A stretch of 64,000 nt of DNA from Gammaproteobacteria bacterium (GCA_028284675.1 JANQRI010000034.1:10906-74905); one strand, 5' to 3'; positions 46,769 to 55,078 are shown, counted from the first letter of the stretch. Notes: generated by a model not told the origin, from the sequence alone. Translations and numbers: made by a program.

Positions 46769-47104
46769 ATGATATTGATCGTTAGAAATTTTTCCTTAAA
46801 AAAGAACCTTGTTAAAGCCAGCTTGGTTCTATGTTTCTTATTATGTTCTCTTGTGTTTCCTGTGAAAGGGGATCAAGAAGATCCTGATTTTATACAAATT
46901 TTAGTATCATCTTTTTTTCAAGGGATGCTGAAGTCATATATTCGAACCCCCTCTTACCGACTTGATGAAACTGACAAAATTTATGAGTCGATGCTGCAGG
47001 AATTACTAAAACTGGAAGACCCTCCGGTTGTTTACAGTATCGATATATTATCTACATCCGATTTATATTTGAACAATAAACCTGATCATGATCAGAGAAA
47101 TTAA
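46769..47104 (+). CDS. Small exported protein of the CHAT operon
   Basis: 111 residues, starting seven bases after the CHAT stop. The basic N-terminus (FSLKKNLVKA) and hydrophobic run (LVLCFLLCSLVFPVKG) make a signal peptide. The mature part is only about 78 residues, acidic, and includes FIQILVSSFFQGMLKSYI, a hydrophobic helix. Not recognised. It may be a substrate, inhibitor or adaptor of the protease (inference from order alone). Confidence 0.6.
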   Translation: MILIVRNFSLKKNLVKASLVLCFLLCSLVFPVKGDQEDPDFIQILVSSFFQGMLKSYIRTPSYRLDETDKIYESMLQELLKLEDPPVVYSIDILSTSDLYLNNKPDHDQRN

Positions 47105-47120
47105 CCGAAAGACCATTTTT

Positions 47121-48206
47121 ATGCGTTATAAATATATGCGGCTAATATTTTTTTCGGGCGTGATATATTTTTTTATGAGTAATAGCGTGTTGGCTAAAAG
47201 TTTTGAGAATATAAACTCAATGGTAAAGGAGCTGAAAAATTTAGATATCCCGGAGCTGGGGATAAACTTTCAGACGGCTTTGGAAAAACCAATTGAGGTT
47301 AGAGACATTGGTTATGGTGTGGCTCCTGTTTATTTATATGCGTTGCCTAAGGAAGAGCGAAATTACCAAATTTTAATATCTTCAATCGTTAAAGAAGGGC
47401 AACTATTTTATCCGGTTGTGCTATTGCTCAACAGTAATTTTGATGTGATTCTGGAAGTGCAAGAGCCCGCTATGGTTAAGATCGATGCCAGTGGTCGAGC
47501 CGTGTTTGATGTTGTGGTTCCTGTTGCCTCTGAGCATGATTACGTGTTAATAACCAGTGATACTCAGTTGTACGGGAAAAGCTCAGGGATAATAGGTGGT
47601 GGAAGCTTTGACCGTGTTATTTTTTCTGCCGAACCACAAATTGAGTTATTCATGCCGGGTTCGAGAAGAATAGACTCAGACCCTTTAATAAGAAAACTCT
47701 ATCAACCTCACAAAGGTTTTTATATAGGGTTTGGAGCAAATTTTGGAGGTGATCGGGTAGCCGTTAATCCTGGAGGTGATAACTATAAACCTGGGTCAGG
47801 GGGAATATTCTTTGTTGGATATGGTGGTCTATTATTTAAGTTGGACCATTGGGCTTGGCGCGCCTCTGTGGGGTGGAGATGTCATGGGTGTGTGGACAAA
47901 GGAGAAAACCCTGAAAATGAACGTGGTGGTAGTGAAGCTATGATTATGCAATCTAGTTTGTTTTATTCGATGGTGAGGTGGAATATCGGTGCAGGCCTTT
48001 ATTCGGATCTTAATAATTCATTAGAAGACAATGATGGTAATATAATTGACTTCAAAGATAGTGTAGGTGCCCAAGTTTATCTGGAATACCGACTGTTAAA
48101 TTCTTTTGCGTTCGGGGTTAGATATCTGGATATCGATTATGAAACAGATCGGGGTGAGACTTTCAAAGGTGTCAATTCATCAATTTATGTGAATATTTGG
48201 TTTTAG
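47121..48206 (+). CDS. MalM-like domain plus C-terminal beta-barrel, last gene of the CHAT operon
   Basis: 361 residues from ATG 47121 (MRYKYMRLIFFSG), 16 bases after the previous stop. The signal peptide ends VLAKS. Residues about 25-150 follow the MalM pattern: INFQTALEKPIEV, VYLYALPKEERNYQILISS, FYPVVLLLNSNFDVILE. The C-terminal part (about 210-361) is a run of amphipathic strands (KGFYIGFGANFGGDRVA, GGIFFVGYGGLLFKL, AFGVRYLDIDYE) ending in NIWF, as in outer-membrane proteins. A MalM-like domain joined to a barrel is an unusual combination. Confidence 0.65.
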   Translation: MRYKYMRLIFFSGVIYFFMSNSVLAKSFENINSMVKELKNLDIPELGINFQTALEKPIEVRDIGYGVAPVYLYALPKEERNYQILISSIVKEGQLFYPVVLLLNSNFDVILEVQEPAMVKIDASGRAVFDVVVPVASEHDYVLITSDTQLYGKSSGIIGGGSFDRVIFSAEPQIELFMPGSRRIDSDPLIRKLYQPHKGFYIGFGANFGGDRVAVNPGGDNYKPGSGGIFFVGYGGLLFKLDHWAWRASVGWRCHGCVDKGENPENERGGSEAMIMQSSLFYSMVRWNIGAGLYSDLNNSLEDNDGNIIDFKDSVGAQVYLEYRLLNSFAFGVRYLDIDYETDRGETFKGVNSSIYVNIWF

Positions 48207-48289
48207 GGTTTTTAAAATATAAATTTCTCTCTGAAGGCTATAATAGTTAGAAATATAGTTTTCTGGAACAATAATTTTGTTGCATGGCT

Positions 48290-48498
48290 TTATTAAAAAT
48301 TATGGAGAATACAAGTCTCGATTTTACGTTGGTTGTTTAGAAGTGCTTCACCGCAGAGGGCTACTTTTTCACACACAGCGTCGCCATAGTGTAGTTTTTT
48401 GAAGTAAGTAAGACGTTCTTCCGGAATCAGCTCGGCGTAAGCCTGTGGGTTACTGCACATAAGGGCATACACAATAACACAAAAAACATAACGCTCAT
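48290..48498 (-). pseudogene. Decayed copy of the DUF3592-like gene at 41592
   Basis: The start region (AGCGGGA, then ATG at 48498, MSVMFFVLLC) matches MTIIFFVLLG of the intact gene. That frame runs to a stop. A second frame then resumes with QAYAELIPEE and DAVCEKVALCGEALLNNQ, which match QAYAELVPER and GAVCEKATLCCEALLNNQ. The middle of the gene and its second membrane segment are deleted. It is a frameshifted, internally deleted paralogue in the same orientation as the intact copy. Confidence 0.75.
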
Positions 48499-48589
48499 TC
48501 CCGCTTCTTAATTTGTTGATGCGGCAAAAATATACATACTGTGTGGTCAAATCCGGAATTGATTTTGGGTTGAAAGTCGACAGCTTTAT
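48496..48589. repeat. Right copy of flanking direct duplication (5' part)
   Basis: Matches 42414-42508 as described there. Together with the decayed coding part at 48310-48498 it makes a right flank equivalent to the intact gene plus its upstream region on the left. Confidence 0.7.
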
Positions 48590-48763
48590 GGTTGTGCTCT
48601 AGATAAAAGAATTTTTCTTGGTCGGATAATCTGCTCTATTATGCTATTGGTCTGCGGTGGCTGATTTTGTTTAACCAAAAGTTCGTACGCCATAAGCTGT
48701 ATATAACAGGCAGAATGATAAGTGTTAAAATAGCCTAAAGACTTATATTGCCGGCAGCTTATT

Positions 48764-49726
48764 ATGATTAATAATGAAATATTAACAAACTATTCTCGTG
48801 ATAGTGAAATATTTTCACAAATAACAACTGATGTTTCGCATAATCCATTTGGCTTATTGATATCGTCAGCAATGAACCCCGGTGTTGATCAAAGTGGGTT
48901 GTCAGCTGATGTCCCTGTTTTAGGCTCTGATCTTATACTTGGTAGTCAAAGTCTGGTTAGCTATGTTAATGGGCTTTCTGATGAGCAGGCTAGAGACCTT
49001 ACGCCTGCGAATCGGGCTGAGCTTGTTCGGCGTTTAGCAGAAGATGGGTGGGGTAAAGAGCTGGTGGAGGGTGCATCCTGGTATGTCACAGAGCTTGATA
49101 TGATCAAAAAGCTATACTCTTCATGGAAGCCTTCAGGCGCTTTCCTTGCGGAAACAGAATCTATTGTTGATGATGTGGCATTGTATTTGAGCTCAAATTA
49201 TGACTTGAGTGATGTTAAGAAAAATTGGAAATCTCTTCCTGCATTAGAAAAAGAAAAGTTTCTTGAAGGTTTTTTACAGCAGCAATTTTCAATTATGAAG
49301 CTGGATGCTTTTCCTAAGATTCAATTCACTCATTTTGATTCTTCCAAGTCGCAGTTTATTCCAAACGGCACATATGACCATGAAAGTAACACTGTTTCTA
49401 TAAATCTTCATCCTAATGATTTGAATTCCAACTCATTCGTTAAAGCGGTGTCAACTGCATTTCATGAGGGGATGCATAGCTATCAGGCTCAGCTAATTGA
49501 TAAAGCAGCAAAAGGTGAATTTAATTCTGTATCTCCTATTTGGGGAGATGTATTGATGTTATGGGTAAACGGGCAAGATAACGCATCAATTGATGCCACG
49601 CGCTGGGGGGATGGCTATCAACAAAACCCACAAGAGGCCCAGGCATGGTCAGCAACGGACTGGCTTAGAGAAAGTATGGGGGCAGATAAGTCAGGCTTAT
49701 ATACTTGGAGTTGCTCATCAAAGTAG
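48764..49726 (+). CDS. Putative zinc metallopeptidase (HExxH), effector-like
   Basis: 320 residues, no signal peptide. The polar N-terminus (MINNEILTNYSRDSEIFSQ) is followed by a helical region and a zincin core: STAFHEGMHSYQAQLID places HEGMH at about 234-238, and the downstream NPQEAQAW offers Glu near 291 as third zinc ligand. The C-terminus is short after that and ends in SCSSK. Similar zincin cores occur in toxins or secreted effectors, but I do not recognise a named family. AT-rich; neighbours are also orphans. Confidence 0.66.
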   Translation: MINNEILTNYSRDSEIFSQITTDVSHNPFGLLISSAMNPGVDQSGLSADVPVLGSDLILGSQSLVSYVNGLSDEQARDLTPANRAELVRRLAEDGWGKELVEGASWYVTELDMIKKLYSSWKPSGAFLAETESIVDDVALYLSSNYDLSDVKKNWKSLPALEKEKFLEGFLQQQFSIMKLDAFPKIQFTHFDSSKSQFIPNGTYDHESNTVSINLHPNDLNSNSFVKAVSTAFHEGMHSYQAQLIDKAAKGEFNSVSPIWGDVLMLWVNGQDNASIDATRWGDGYQQNPQEAQAWSATDWLRESMGADKSGLYTWSCSSK

Positions 49727-49972
49727 CTTTGATAGATTTTGCAAAAAGTTATTAATGTGCTCTATTACTACAAGTGACGGTTGTTAATTTCCGAACTGAA
49801 TAACATTAAAGCTTAGAACAAACATAATGAGTTACTAAAGAATATTTCGAAGTATTCCATTTGTTGTATATTATGTATTTCAAATACTTAGCGAATGGAG
49901 TATTTAATTGCCCTTCAGGAAAATGTTATAATTAAATTTAATTGCATAATAGCTATTTAATTAGGGGGCTCT

Positions 49973-50473
49973 ATGACTGAGCTAAGCATCGATATAAATA
50001 ACGCAGGTTCACTATTTGATAAATATGATACTTCAGGCACAGGTCTTAATGGAAGCTGGACACCAGGAGAGGCTGAAGCTTTCGATAAACTGGTTAAAGA
50101 TAATGTTACGTCCAATGTTGATGGTGAGTATCCGATTTCAGGCTATTCTGTAAGAAATTTAGCTAATGAGCTAATAGGAAAAGAAGGATCTATAGGGGTT
50201 GATAAAGCAGATTTTATAGAGGGCTTAAAAAGGATAGATCGGGATCTTTATGGCCTAACTCAGGATTTGCTTAATAATAACGATACGATTGGCGATTTGA
50301 TAAAAAATGAAATAAATAATTTATTGAAATTTTACCCTGATCTTGAAAATCTCAGTAACAACGGCCGGCTTGATGCTGATGAAATGGATTTTATTGCTGA
50401 GTTGGGAAGCCTTTTGTTCGTAAAATTTGTTCCCGATGGGTATATTGAAAATCCGGATACATATCTTAAGTAG
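49973..50473 (+). CDS. EF-hand-like orphan protein
   Basis: 166 residues, ATG with AGGGGGC upstream. Contains SNNGRLDADEMDF near residue 125, which fits an EF-hand loop with substitutions, and a less regular KYDTSGTGLNGSWTPGE near residue 18 that resembles a stretched calcium loop. No signal peptide. The long AT-rich leader includes TTTGTTGTATAT at 49859-49870. Function unknown; calcium sensing is inferred from loops only. Confidence 0.6.
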   Translation: MTELSIDINNAGSLFDKYDTSGTGLNGSWTPGEAEAFDKLVKDNVTSNVDGEYPISGYSVRNLANELIGKEGSIGVDKADFIEGLKRIDRDLYGLTQDLLNNNDTIGDLIKNEINNLLKFYPDLENLSNNGRLDADEMDFIAELGSLLFVKFVPDGYIENPDTYLK

Positions 50474-50562
50474 TTAATAATCGCTTAAAATTTTCCCGAT
50501 GGCTTTATCAAGCTGTAAGTTTTGGTTTTATGCTGAGTGAAGAGCATCAGCGTCGGTATGGC

Positions 50563-51315
50563 TTAAATCTCTAAATAAACAACACCATCAACAATCGCAA
50601 AATCAGCACCTTTCTTTTTATGCATACCTTTTCCCAAGCTTACAAAGCCTTGTGCCGAAAATGGCAGTCCCCATTTTTTGCCGACCAGTGTGCCGCTTTT
50701 GAGAATGGAGTACTCTACATATTCATTTGAGAATGTTTTTCCTGCTCTTGGTGCAGGGTCATGCAGGATAAGTTGCTTATATTTGCTTCCAACCAATGTT
50801 ACCCAATGACCACCAATACGGTTATATTCATTATTTTTTTTATTGTATAGATACCAGCCTACATTAATCCATGCGGTTGAGTTGCGGGTAACAGCTGACT
50901 TTATTCTATTAATAGATGGTATTTTCACGCCTGATGAGTTTTTTTCGGGGTGTTTCCTCCAGCCCTCATACTCCAGTATCTTGTATCCATCAAATAGTTC
51001 TCCCGTGATTTTTTCGACTCCCCTAATTATTCCGGATGTTCCCGTCCCATTTTTGAGGCTGGTATTCATATAATCTTTGGATGCGAGTTTATGAATAAGC
51101 TGAATTTGATCCCCTTTGTTTTTATTCAGCCAAATGATCGAGTTTGATACAGCCACAGGTCCGCAATATTGTTGCCCATTTCCGGATTTGTTACCTCTTA
51201 TATCCGTTTGTGTGAAGTCCGGTATTTCATTTATGTAAGATGTACCGGCAAAACAAAGTGGAGAGAGGGCTAAAACTATAATTAAACCGGGAATTTTCTT
51301 GAAAACTTTAAACAA
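50563..51315 (-). CDS. Secreted C39-like papain-fold peptidase
   Basis: 250 residues, TTG start with AAAAGG upstream. A signal peptide (GLIIVLALSPLCFA) precedes the peptidase: IPDFTQTDIRG, QQYCGPVAVSNSIIWL with catalytic Cys 51, GGHWVTLVG with His 170, and LILHDPAPR with Asp 186. The order matches C39-like peptidases, which cleave peptides in the periplasm or outside the cell. No ABC exporter is present, so it is a stand-alone enzyme. Monocistronic. Confidence 0.8.
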   Translation of the reverse strand: MFKVFKKIPGLIIVLALSPLCFAGTSYINEIPDFTQTDIRGNKSGNGQQYCGPVAVSNSIIWLNKNKGDQIQLIHKLASKDYMNTSLKNGTGTSGIIRGVEKITGELFDGYKILEYEGWRKHPEKNSSGVKIPSINRIKSAVTRNSTAWINVGWYLYNKKNNEYNRIGGHWVTLVGSKYKQLILHDPAPRAGKTFSNEYVEYSILKSGTLVGKKWGLPFSAQGFVSLGKGMHKKKGADFAIVDGVVYLEI

Positions 51316-51581
51316 TTTTTAGAGCCTTTTAATGGTGTGATGGTTTTGGTGGCTATCACGGTGGTTGGCGGCCTGAATTTTCTTTAAGTTTCGGCACTCA
51401 GTGCGGTGACTTGAGCCAAGATTTTGTCTTTTCAGTTTCAGGGGCAGCGTTATGTTAGTTGAGTGTTATGTCTATTCGGAAAAATTACTCAGTGCGTCCC
51501 TGCGCTAGCTGTGATTGGTACTGTATTTATTATAAAAAAACATAGGAACTGCAGCATATCAACCAAATTATTGCCGATTTT

Positions 51582-53435
51582 TTATTGCTTTATTATGGCT
51601 CGTATCTGTCGGGTATCCACTTCCATTTGGGTTAATAGGTTCTTTTTAAAGCTTTTAATGAAGCTTCCGGGGTCGATTTTGTTTTCTTTTAGTACAGTAT
51701 TGATTCTATCCAGCAATGTGCCTTGATCTTTTAGCCATGTACCCTGGTTTATTGCCGGCTGCAATGACTCTATTTGCCCTGTTAGCTGTTGTTCCAGCTT
51801 TAAATAAGCATTACCAGTGATCCCGAATGCGCTTGCAGTTTGCCGGAGGCTGTCAAGCACGGTAACCGCTACTTTAGCATATTCATGATTGTCGCGTGTT
51901 TCCGGTTTTTTAAAACGCCCTAAAACCAGAGTGGTTAACCAAGAGCTTTCTGATACCTGTAATGATATATACTCTGAAAGCCGTTCATCCTCTTGGCGAT
52001 TTAGTTCCGAAAATAGATCAGAAGTCAATTTCCCTGCTGCTTCGTTGACCGCGACCGCCTTAATGTGTTCTTCAGTATCAATTCCGTAAGCTTTTGCAGT
52101 GAATTCTATTTGTGGGATATTTATCATGGCAAACCGCAGTTTGGGTATTGGATTACCTATTTCTCTTCGCGTTTGGACAACTAGGCCCAAAGCAGGTTGT
52201 GTCTTGTCGCCACTAAAGTCAGCTTTATCAAAGGATAAAATTTGAGCATCGCATTTATTTAGCTCTATACCCAATAGTTGCTGTACTTTTTTTGATAAGC
52301 CAGGCTCCAGACTGTCGAGAGATGTTGATTGCACCACGAAAGTTTCGTTTAGTGCGGGTGGTTCGTTCTGATGCGCATCAGCCGAATGCCTTGAGTTTTT
52401 CAACGCTTCAGTCTCTGAAGCATTGGCCGGCTGTCTGATCTGTATATGCCTGATGTCGGCTTCCATTTTGTTCTGCAGCGCTATTCTAAAATTTTTAATG
52501 AAATTTTCGGGGTTGATTTGGTTTTCTTTTAGCACGGCCTTAATGTTATTTAGCTTTGGAGCATTTGCCCGAGAGCTATCAATTAATTGCTGTTTTAAAT
52601 TTAAATAAGCATTGCCAGTAATATTAAACGCATTTGCAGTTTGTTGGAAGCTTGTCATTACATTAGAGGTGATTTGATCCGGATTATTTTTTATGTTAAA
52701 GAAAAGTCCTGCAGTCAAATGAGATACCCAATAGCTTTCTGATACCTTTAGTTTGACGTACTCTCTCAGTAGGTATTTATCTTGGGGTTTGGTTTCGGGA
52801 GAAAGTGCGAGAATTAATTTTCCCGACACGGCATCGACTGCTTCCACTTTAAGATACTCTTTGACACTCATGCCTTGACTTCTGGCATCAGATTCTACTT
52901 TTTGAATATCTACTCCAGCAAATTCCAGAGTTTTTTCGCCAGGTGATAGTTTTTTGTTCAACTCAAGTAGATTCGGTGCTCGCATGGGTACCACTACACC
53001 TGGAGGATTACCTTTGCGTTTAAGCTTGAGCACATCGTAGGATAGAATTTGAGCATCACACTCGTTCAGCTTTATATTCAACGCTTCCAGTATTTTATTT
53101 GATAAGCCGGGTTCCAGGCTGTCGATATCTATCGATTGTATAATAAAATTACTGTCTAGTGCGGACGGTTTATGTCCGCGAGCATCAACCAGGTATTCCG
53201 GATTTTTCGGTACTATGATCTCTGAGCTATTGTTCGGTTTTTTGGCTACAATGTGGAGCTTGTTTCCAAAAGATTCGCCTAAGTTCGAGTGCTCAGGGTT
53301 AAGCGTTTTTAACGGCTCATTTGGAAAGTTACTAATAATCGTTTGAGTGGGTTCGATAAGCATATGTTGTATCCGCCAGCAATTTGAAATGATGTAATCA
53401 TAGTCGTTAAAAAGCCGCTGAAATATACCACTCAT
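51582..53435 (-). CDS. 617-residue protein with two copies of one unknown domain
   Basis: No signal peptide. Residues about 91-335 and 361-610 are homologous, offset by about 270: SLEPGLSNKILEALNIKLN versus SLEPGLSKKVQQLLGIELN, CDAQILSYD versus CDAQILSFD, ITGNAYLNLKQQL versus ITGNAYLKLEQQL. The copies differ enough to be an old duplication. Mostly helical. An ATG at 53363 (MLIEPTQTI) is an alternative start. Not recognised. It is the last gene before the island boundary. Confidence 0.68.
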   Translation of the reverse strand: MSGIFQRLFNDYDYIISNCWRIQHMLIEPTQTIISNFPNEPLKTLNPEHSNLGESFGNKLHIVAKKPNNSSEIIVPKNPEYLVDARGHKPSALDSNFIIQSIDIDSLEPGLSNKILEALNIKLNECDAQILSYDVLKLKRKGNPPGVVVPMRAPNLLELNKKLSPGEKTLEFAGVDIQKVESDARSQGMSVKEYLKVEAVDAVSGKLILALSPETKPQDKYLLREYVKLKVSESYWVSHLTAGLFFNIKNNPDQITSNVMTSFQQTANAFNITGNAYLNLKQQLIDSSRANAPKLNNIKAVLKENQINPENFIKNFRIALQNKMEADIRHIQIRQPANASETEALKNSRHSADAHQNEPPALNETFVVQSTSLDSLEPGLSKKVQQLLGIELNKCDAQILSFDKADFSGDKTQPALGLVVQTRREIGNPIPKLRFAMINIPQIEFTAKAYGIDTEEHIKAVAVNEAAGKLTSDLFSELNRQEDERLSEYISLQVSESSWLTTLVLGRFKKPETRDNHEYAKVAVTVLDSLRQTASAFGITGNAYLKLEQQLTGQIESLQPAINQGTWLKDQGTLLDRINTVLKENKIDPGSFIKSFKKNLLTQMEVDTRQIRAIIKQ

Positions 53436-53773
53436 GTTATAGAAGGAGCTGGAACTTCATTTATTACCAAAGGTGTAGTCAAAAATAACTACCGGTCATT
53501 TTGACAGAAAGCTGCTTTATGCTTGATGTGATGTTATTTGAATATGCTATTCCTATCCGGAGAGATTCGAACTCCCGACCAACTGGTTCGAAGGCGTTCA
53601 TTAAGTTATTGATTGTCATATAAATCAGTCACTTACGGCGTTTGCTCGGTTTTAACCGTAGTTGAATAATCAATGACTTACAATTCGCTGATTTTGGGTT
53701 GTAGCACAAAATCAGCACAATCGTTTTCCAATGCTAATATTGACACCCGATACGTTACAAGTTACTATTGTTC
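53436..53773. other. Island boundary region
   Basis: No gene. Contains the tRNA-derived fragment (53554-53593) and, to its right, a non-coding AT-rich stretch with CAAAATCAGCACA just before higB. Such sequence between a tRNA fragment and the first cargo gene is common in integrated islands. Confidence 0.5.
53554..53593 (-). other. tRNA 3'-half fragment, probable attachment site
   Basis: Read on the minus strand, CTTCGAA at the right end fits an anticodon loop with anticodon UCG (Arg). It continues through a variable region (GGTC), the T-arm GGGAGTTCGAATCTCTC with a 5-bp stem (one G-U) and the start of an acceptor arm (CGGAT). No D-arm or 5' half lies to its right, and there is no CCA. This is what a tyrosine recombinase leaves at the distal end of an island inserted in a tRNA gene. 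Confidence 0.65.
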
Positions 53774-54052
53774 GTGATTAAAAGCTGGCAACACAAAGGA
53801 CTAAAGAAATTCTTCGAGACCGGCAGCAAAGCCGGTATTCGCCCTCAGCATGCAAACCGCTTGAGATTGATACTCGGTGTATTGAATGCTGCGGTCAACC
53901 CGGAAGACATGCACCTGCCTGGTCTTAGCTTTCATGCGTTGAGCGGCGATCTTCTAGGTTTTTACAGTGTCTCAGTCAGTGGCAATTGGCGAGTCATTTT
54001 TCAATTTGAAGGCCAAGATGCGATCTTGGTCGATTATTTGGATTACCATTAA
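53774..54052 (+). CDS. higB: HigB-type toxin
   Basis: 92 residues from GTG 53774 (VIKSWQHKGLKKFFETG). RelE/HigB fold, ribosome-dependent mRNA interferase. Family segments are GIRPQHANRLRLILGVLNA, LPGLSFHAL and GNWRVIFQFEG near the catalytic end. A TTG two codons earlier is less likely because family members start with the MIKS-type sequence. Followed ten bases later by its antitoxin. Confidence 0.88.
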   Translation: MIKSWQHKGLKKFFETGSKAGIRPQHANRLRLILGVLNAAVNPEDMHLPGLSFHALSGDLLGFYSVSVSGNWRVIFQFEGQDAILVDYLDYH

Positions 54053-54062
54053 GGTGATAAGT

Positions 54063-54350
54063 ATGATGCACAACCCACCCCATCCCGGTGAAGTGATTCG
54101 CGAGCTTTGTATTGAACCCTTAGGGTTAACAGTCACTGGCACTGCAGAAGCGTTGGGCGTTTCCCGCAAAGCTTTGTCTGAACTGTTAAATGGTAAATCA
54201 GGCATATCACCCGAAATGGCAATTCGTTTATCGTTGGCGTTTGATACTTCAGCAGAGAGCTGGTTAAATCAGCAAACTCAGTATGATTTATGGATGGCAT
54301 CGAAAAACGCCAAACAACTTAAGAAACAAGTCCAGCGGCTTAGTTCTTAA
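54063..54350 (+). CDS. higA: HigA-type antitoxin
   Basis: About 95 residues from ATG 54063, with AAGGTGAT upstream. Typical HigA start NPPHPGEVIRELCIEPLGL, then an HTH: TGTAEALGVSRKALSELLNG, and ISPEMAIRLSLAFDTSAESW. It binds HigB and represses the pair. Order toxin-first is characteristic of higBA. Confidence 0.9.
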   Translation: MMHNPPHPGEVIRELCIEPLGLTVTGTAEALGVSRKALSELLNGKSGISPEMAIRLSLAFDTSAESWLNQQTQYDLWMASKNAKQLKKQVQRLSS

Positions 54351-54480
54351 AAAGATTTTGAATTTTTTTGCACAACAGCACCACTCGAAAAAGCGGTCTG
54401 GCGTGGTTAGTTTTCTTTACATGGTTCGATACCATGCAATCCAGTATAGTCAAACTGTTGTTAATTTGAAGAAGTCACCT

Positions 54481-54630
54481 ATGAGGAAACAGAAACCCCA
54501 AAACCCGGCTAATTTGCAGGCTGAGAAGTTAGCTGAAGAATTGGGATCTGTAGAAGGACGTAATCGTTTGGGTAAAGAAGCGTATGAAGAAGCAATGAAA
54601 GCGCGGGTATTATCCAAAAAACCAAAATAA
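54481..54630 (+). CDS. Small basic protein, uncertain
   Basis: 49 residues, ATG with GAAGAAG upstream. Highly charged (NLQAEKLAEELGSVEGRNRL), one helix, basic tail. Not recognised. It follows higA by 130 bases and could be a remnant or a small accessory protein. Confidence 0.4.
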   Translation: MRKQKPQNPANLQAEKLAEELGSVEGRNRLGKEAYEEAMKARVLSKKPK

Positions 54631-54705
54631 GATACCATGTGGACCATGTCAATCAGAAATTGAAAAGCGGCTTTAAATCATTTTATGATTGAGTTCGATG
54701 AGCGT

Positions 54706-55074
54706 TCACACATTAGCTAGAGCTTGCAAAACTTTTTCAGTTAATTTGAGGGCATTTTGCGCGTCTCTTTCAGCAATATTTTTATTTAGTTCGTAATCAG
54801 CGTCGGTTCGGAGTTTACGCAAAATATCTAAATGATTAGATATGGGCTTACCTCTAAAAGCTTCACTTACAGCTTGATGCGCATTTTGCGTACTAGTCCT
54901 CAATATGCCTTTAGTTGAAGCAACCGCCCTAGACTCATGGAAAGCTCCGTAGTAAGCGCGGCTAATTGCTGTTCTCAACATTAACTCGTACTTTTTTGGA
55001 TCTGCTCTGTTTGATATGGCAGTTTCGTACATCTCCCCGCCCAAATAATACAAATCTTTTCCTTCAATTGACAT
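54706..55074 (-). CDS. HEPN (UPF0332-like) protein
   Basis: 122 residues, all helical. The pattern AISRAYYGAFHESRAV (YYGAFH at 41-46), a central QNAHQAVSEAFRG and LRKLRTDADYEL (R89, DADY to 94) matches the UPF0332-type HEPN fold. Many HEPN proteins are RNase toxins with an RxxxxH site. Here the nearest match is R59-x6-H66, so catalysis is uncertain. Third gene of a three-gene minus-strand operon, four bases after its neighbour's stop. Confidence 0.72.
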   Translation of the reverse strand: MSIEGKDLYYLGGEMYETAISNRADPKKYELMLRTAISRAYYGAFHESRAVASTKGILRTSTQNAHQAVSEAFRGKPISNHLDILRKLRTDADYELNKNIAERDAQNALKLTEKVLQALANV

Positions 55075-55078
55075 AGCT

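Noticed and set aside
48293..48550. 85-codon frame as a real small gene
   Set aside because: Its matching segment is out of frame with the original start and lacks the middle of the intact paralogue, so it is a pseudogene remnant.
34804..49890. Identical 15-base TGTATTTCAAATACT at about 34805 and 49874
   Set aside because: A few 15-base matches are expected by chance in 64 kb of AT-rich DNA, and the two sites have different positions relative to genes (after a stop, before a start).
53554..53593. Complete tRNA gene
   Set aside because: There is no D-arm, no 5' acceptor strand and no CCA; only the 3' half can be folded.
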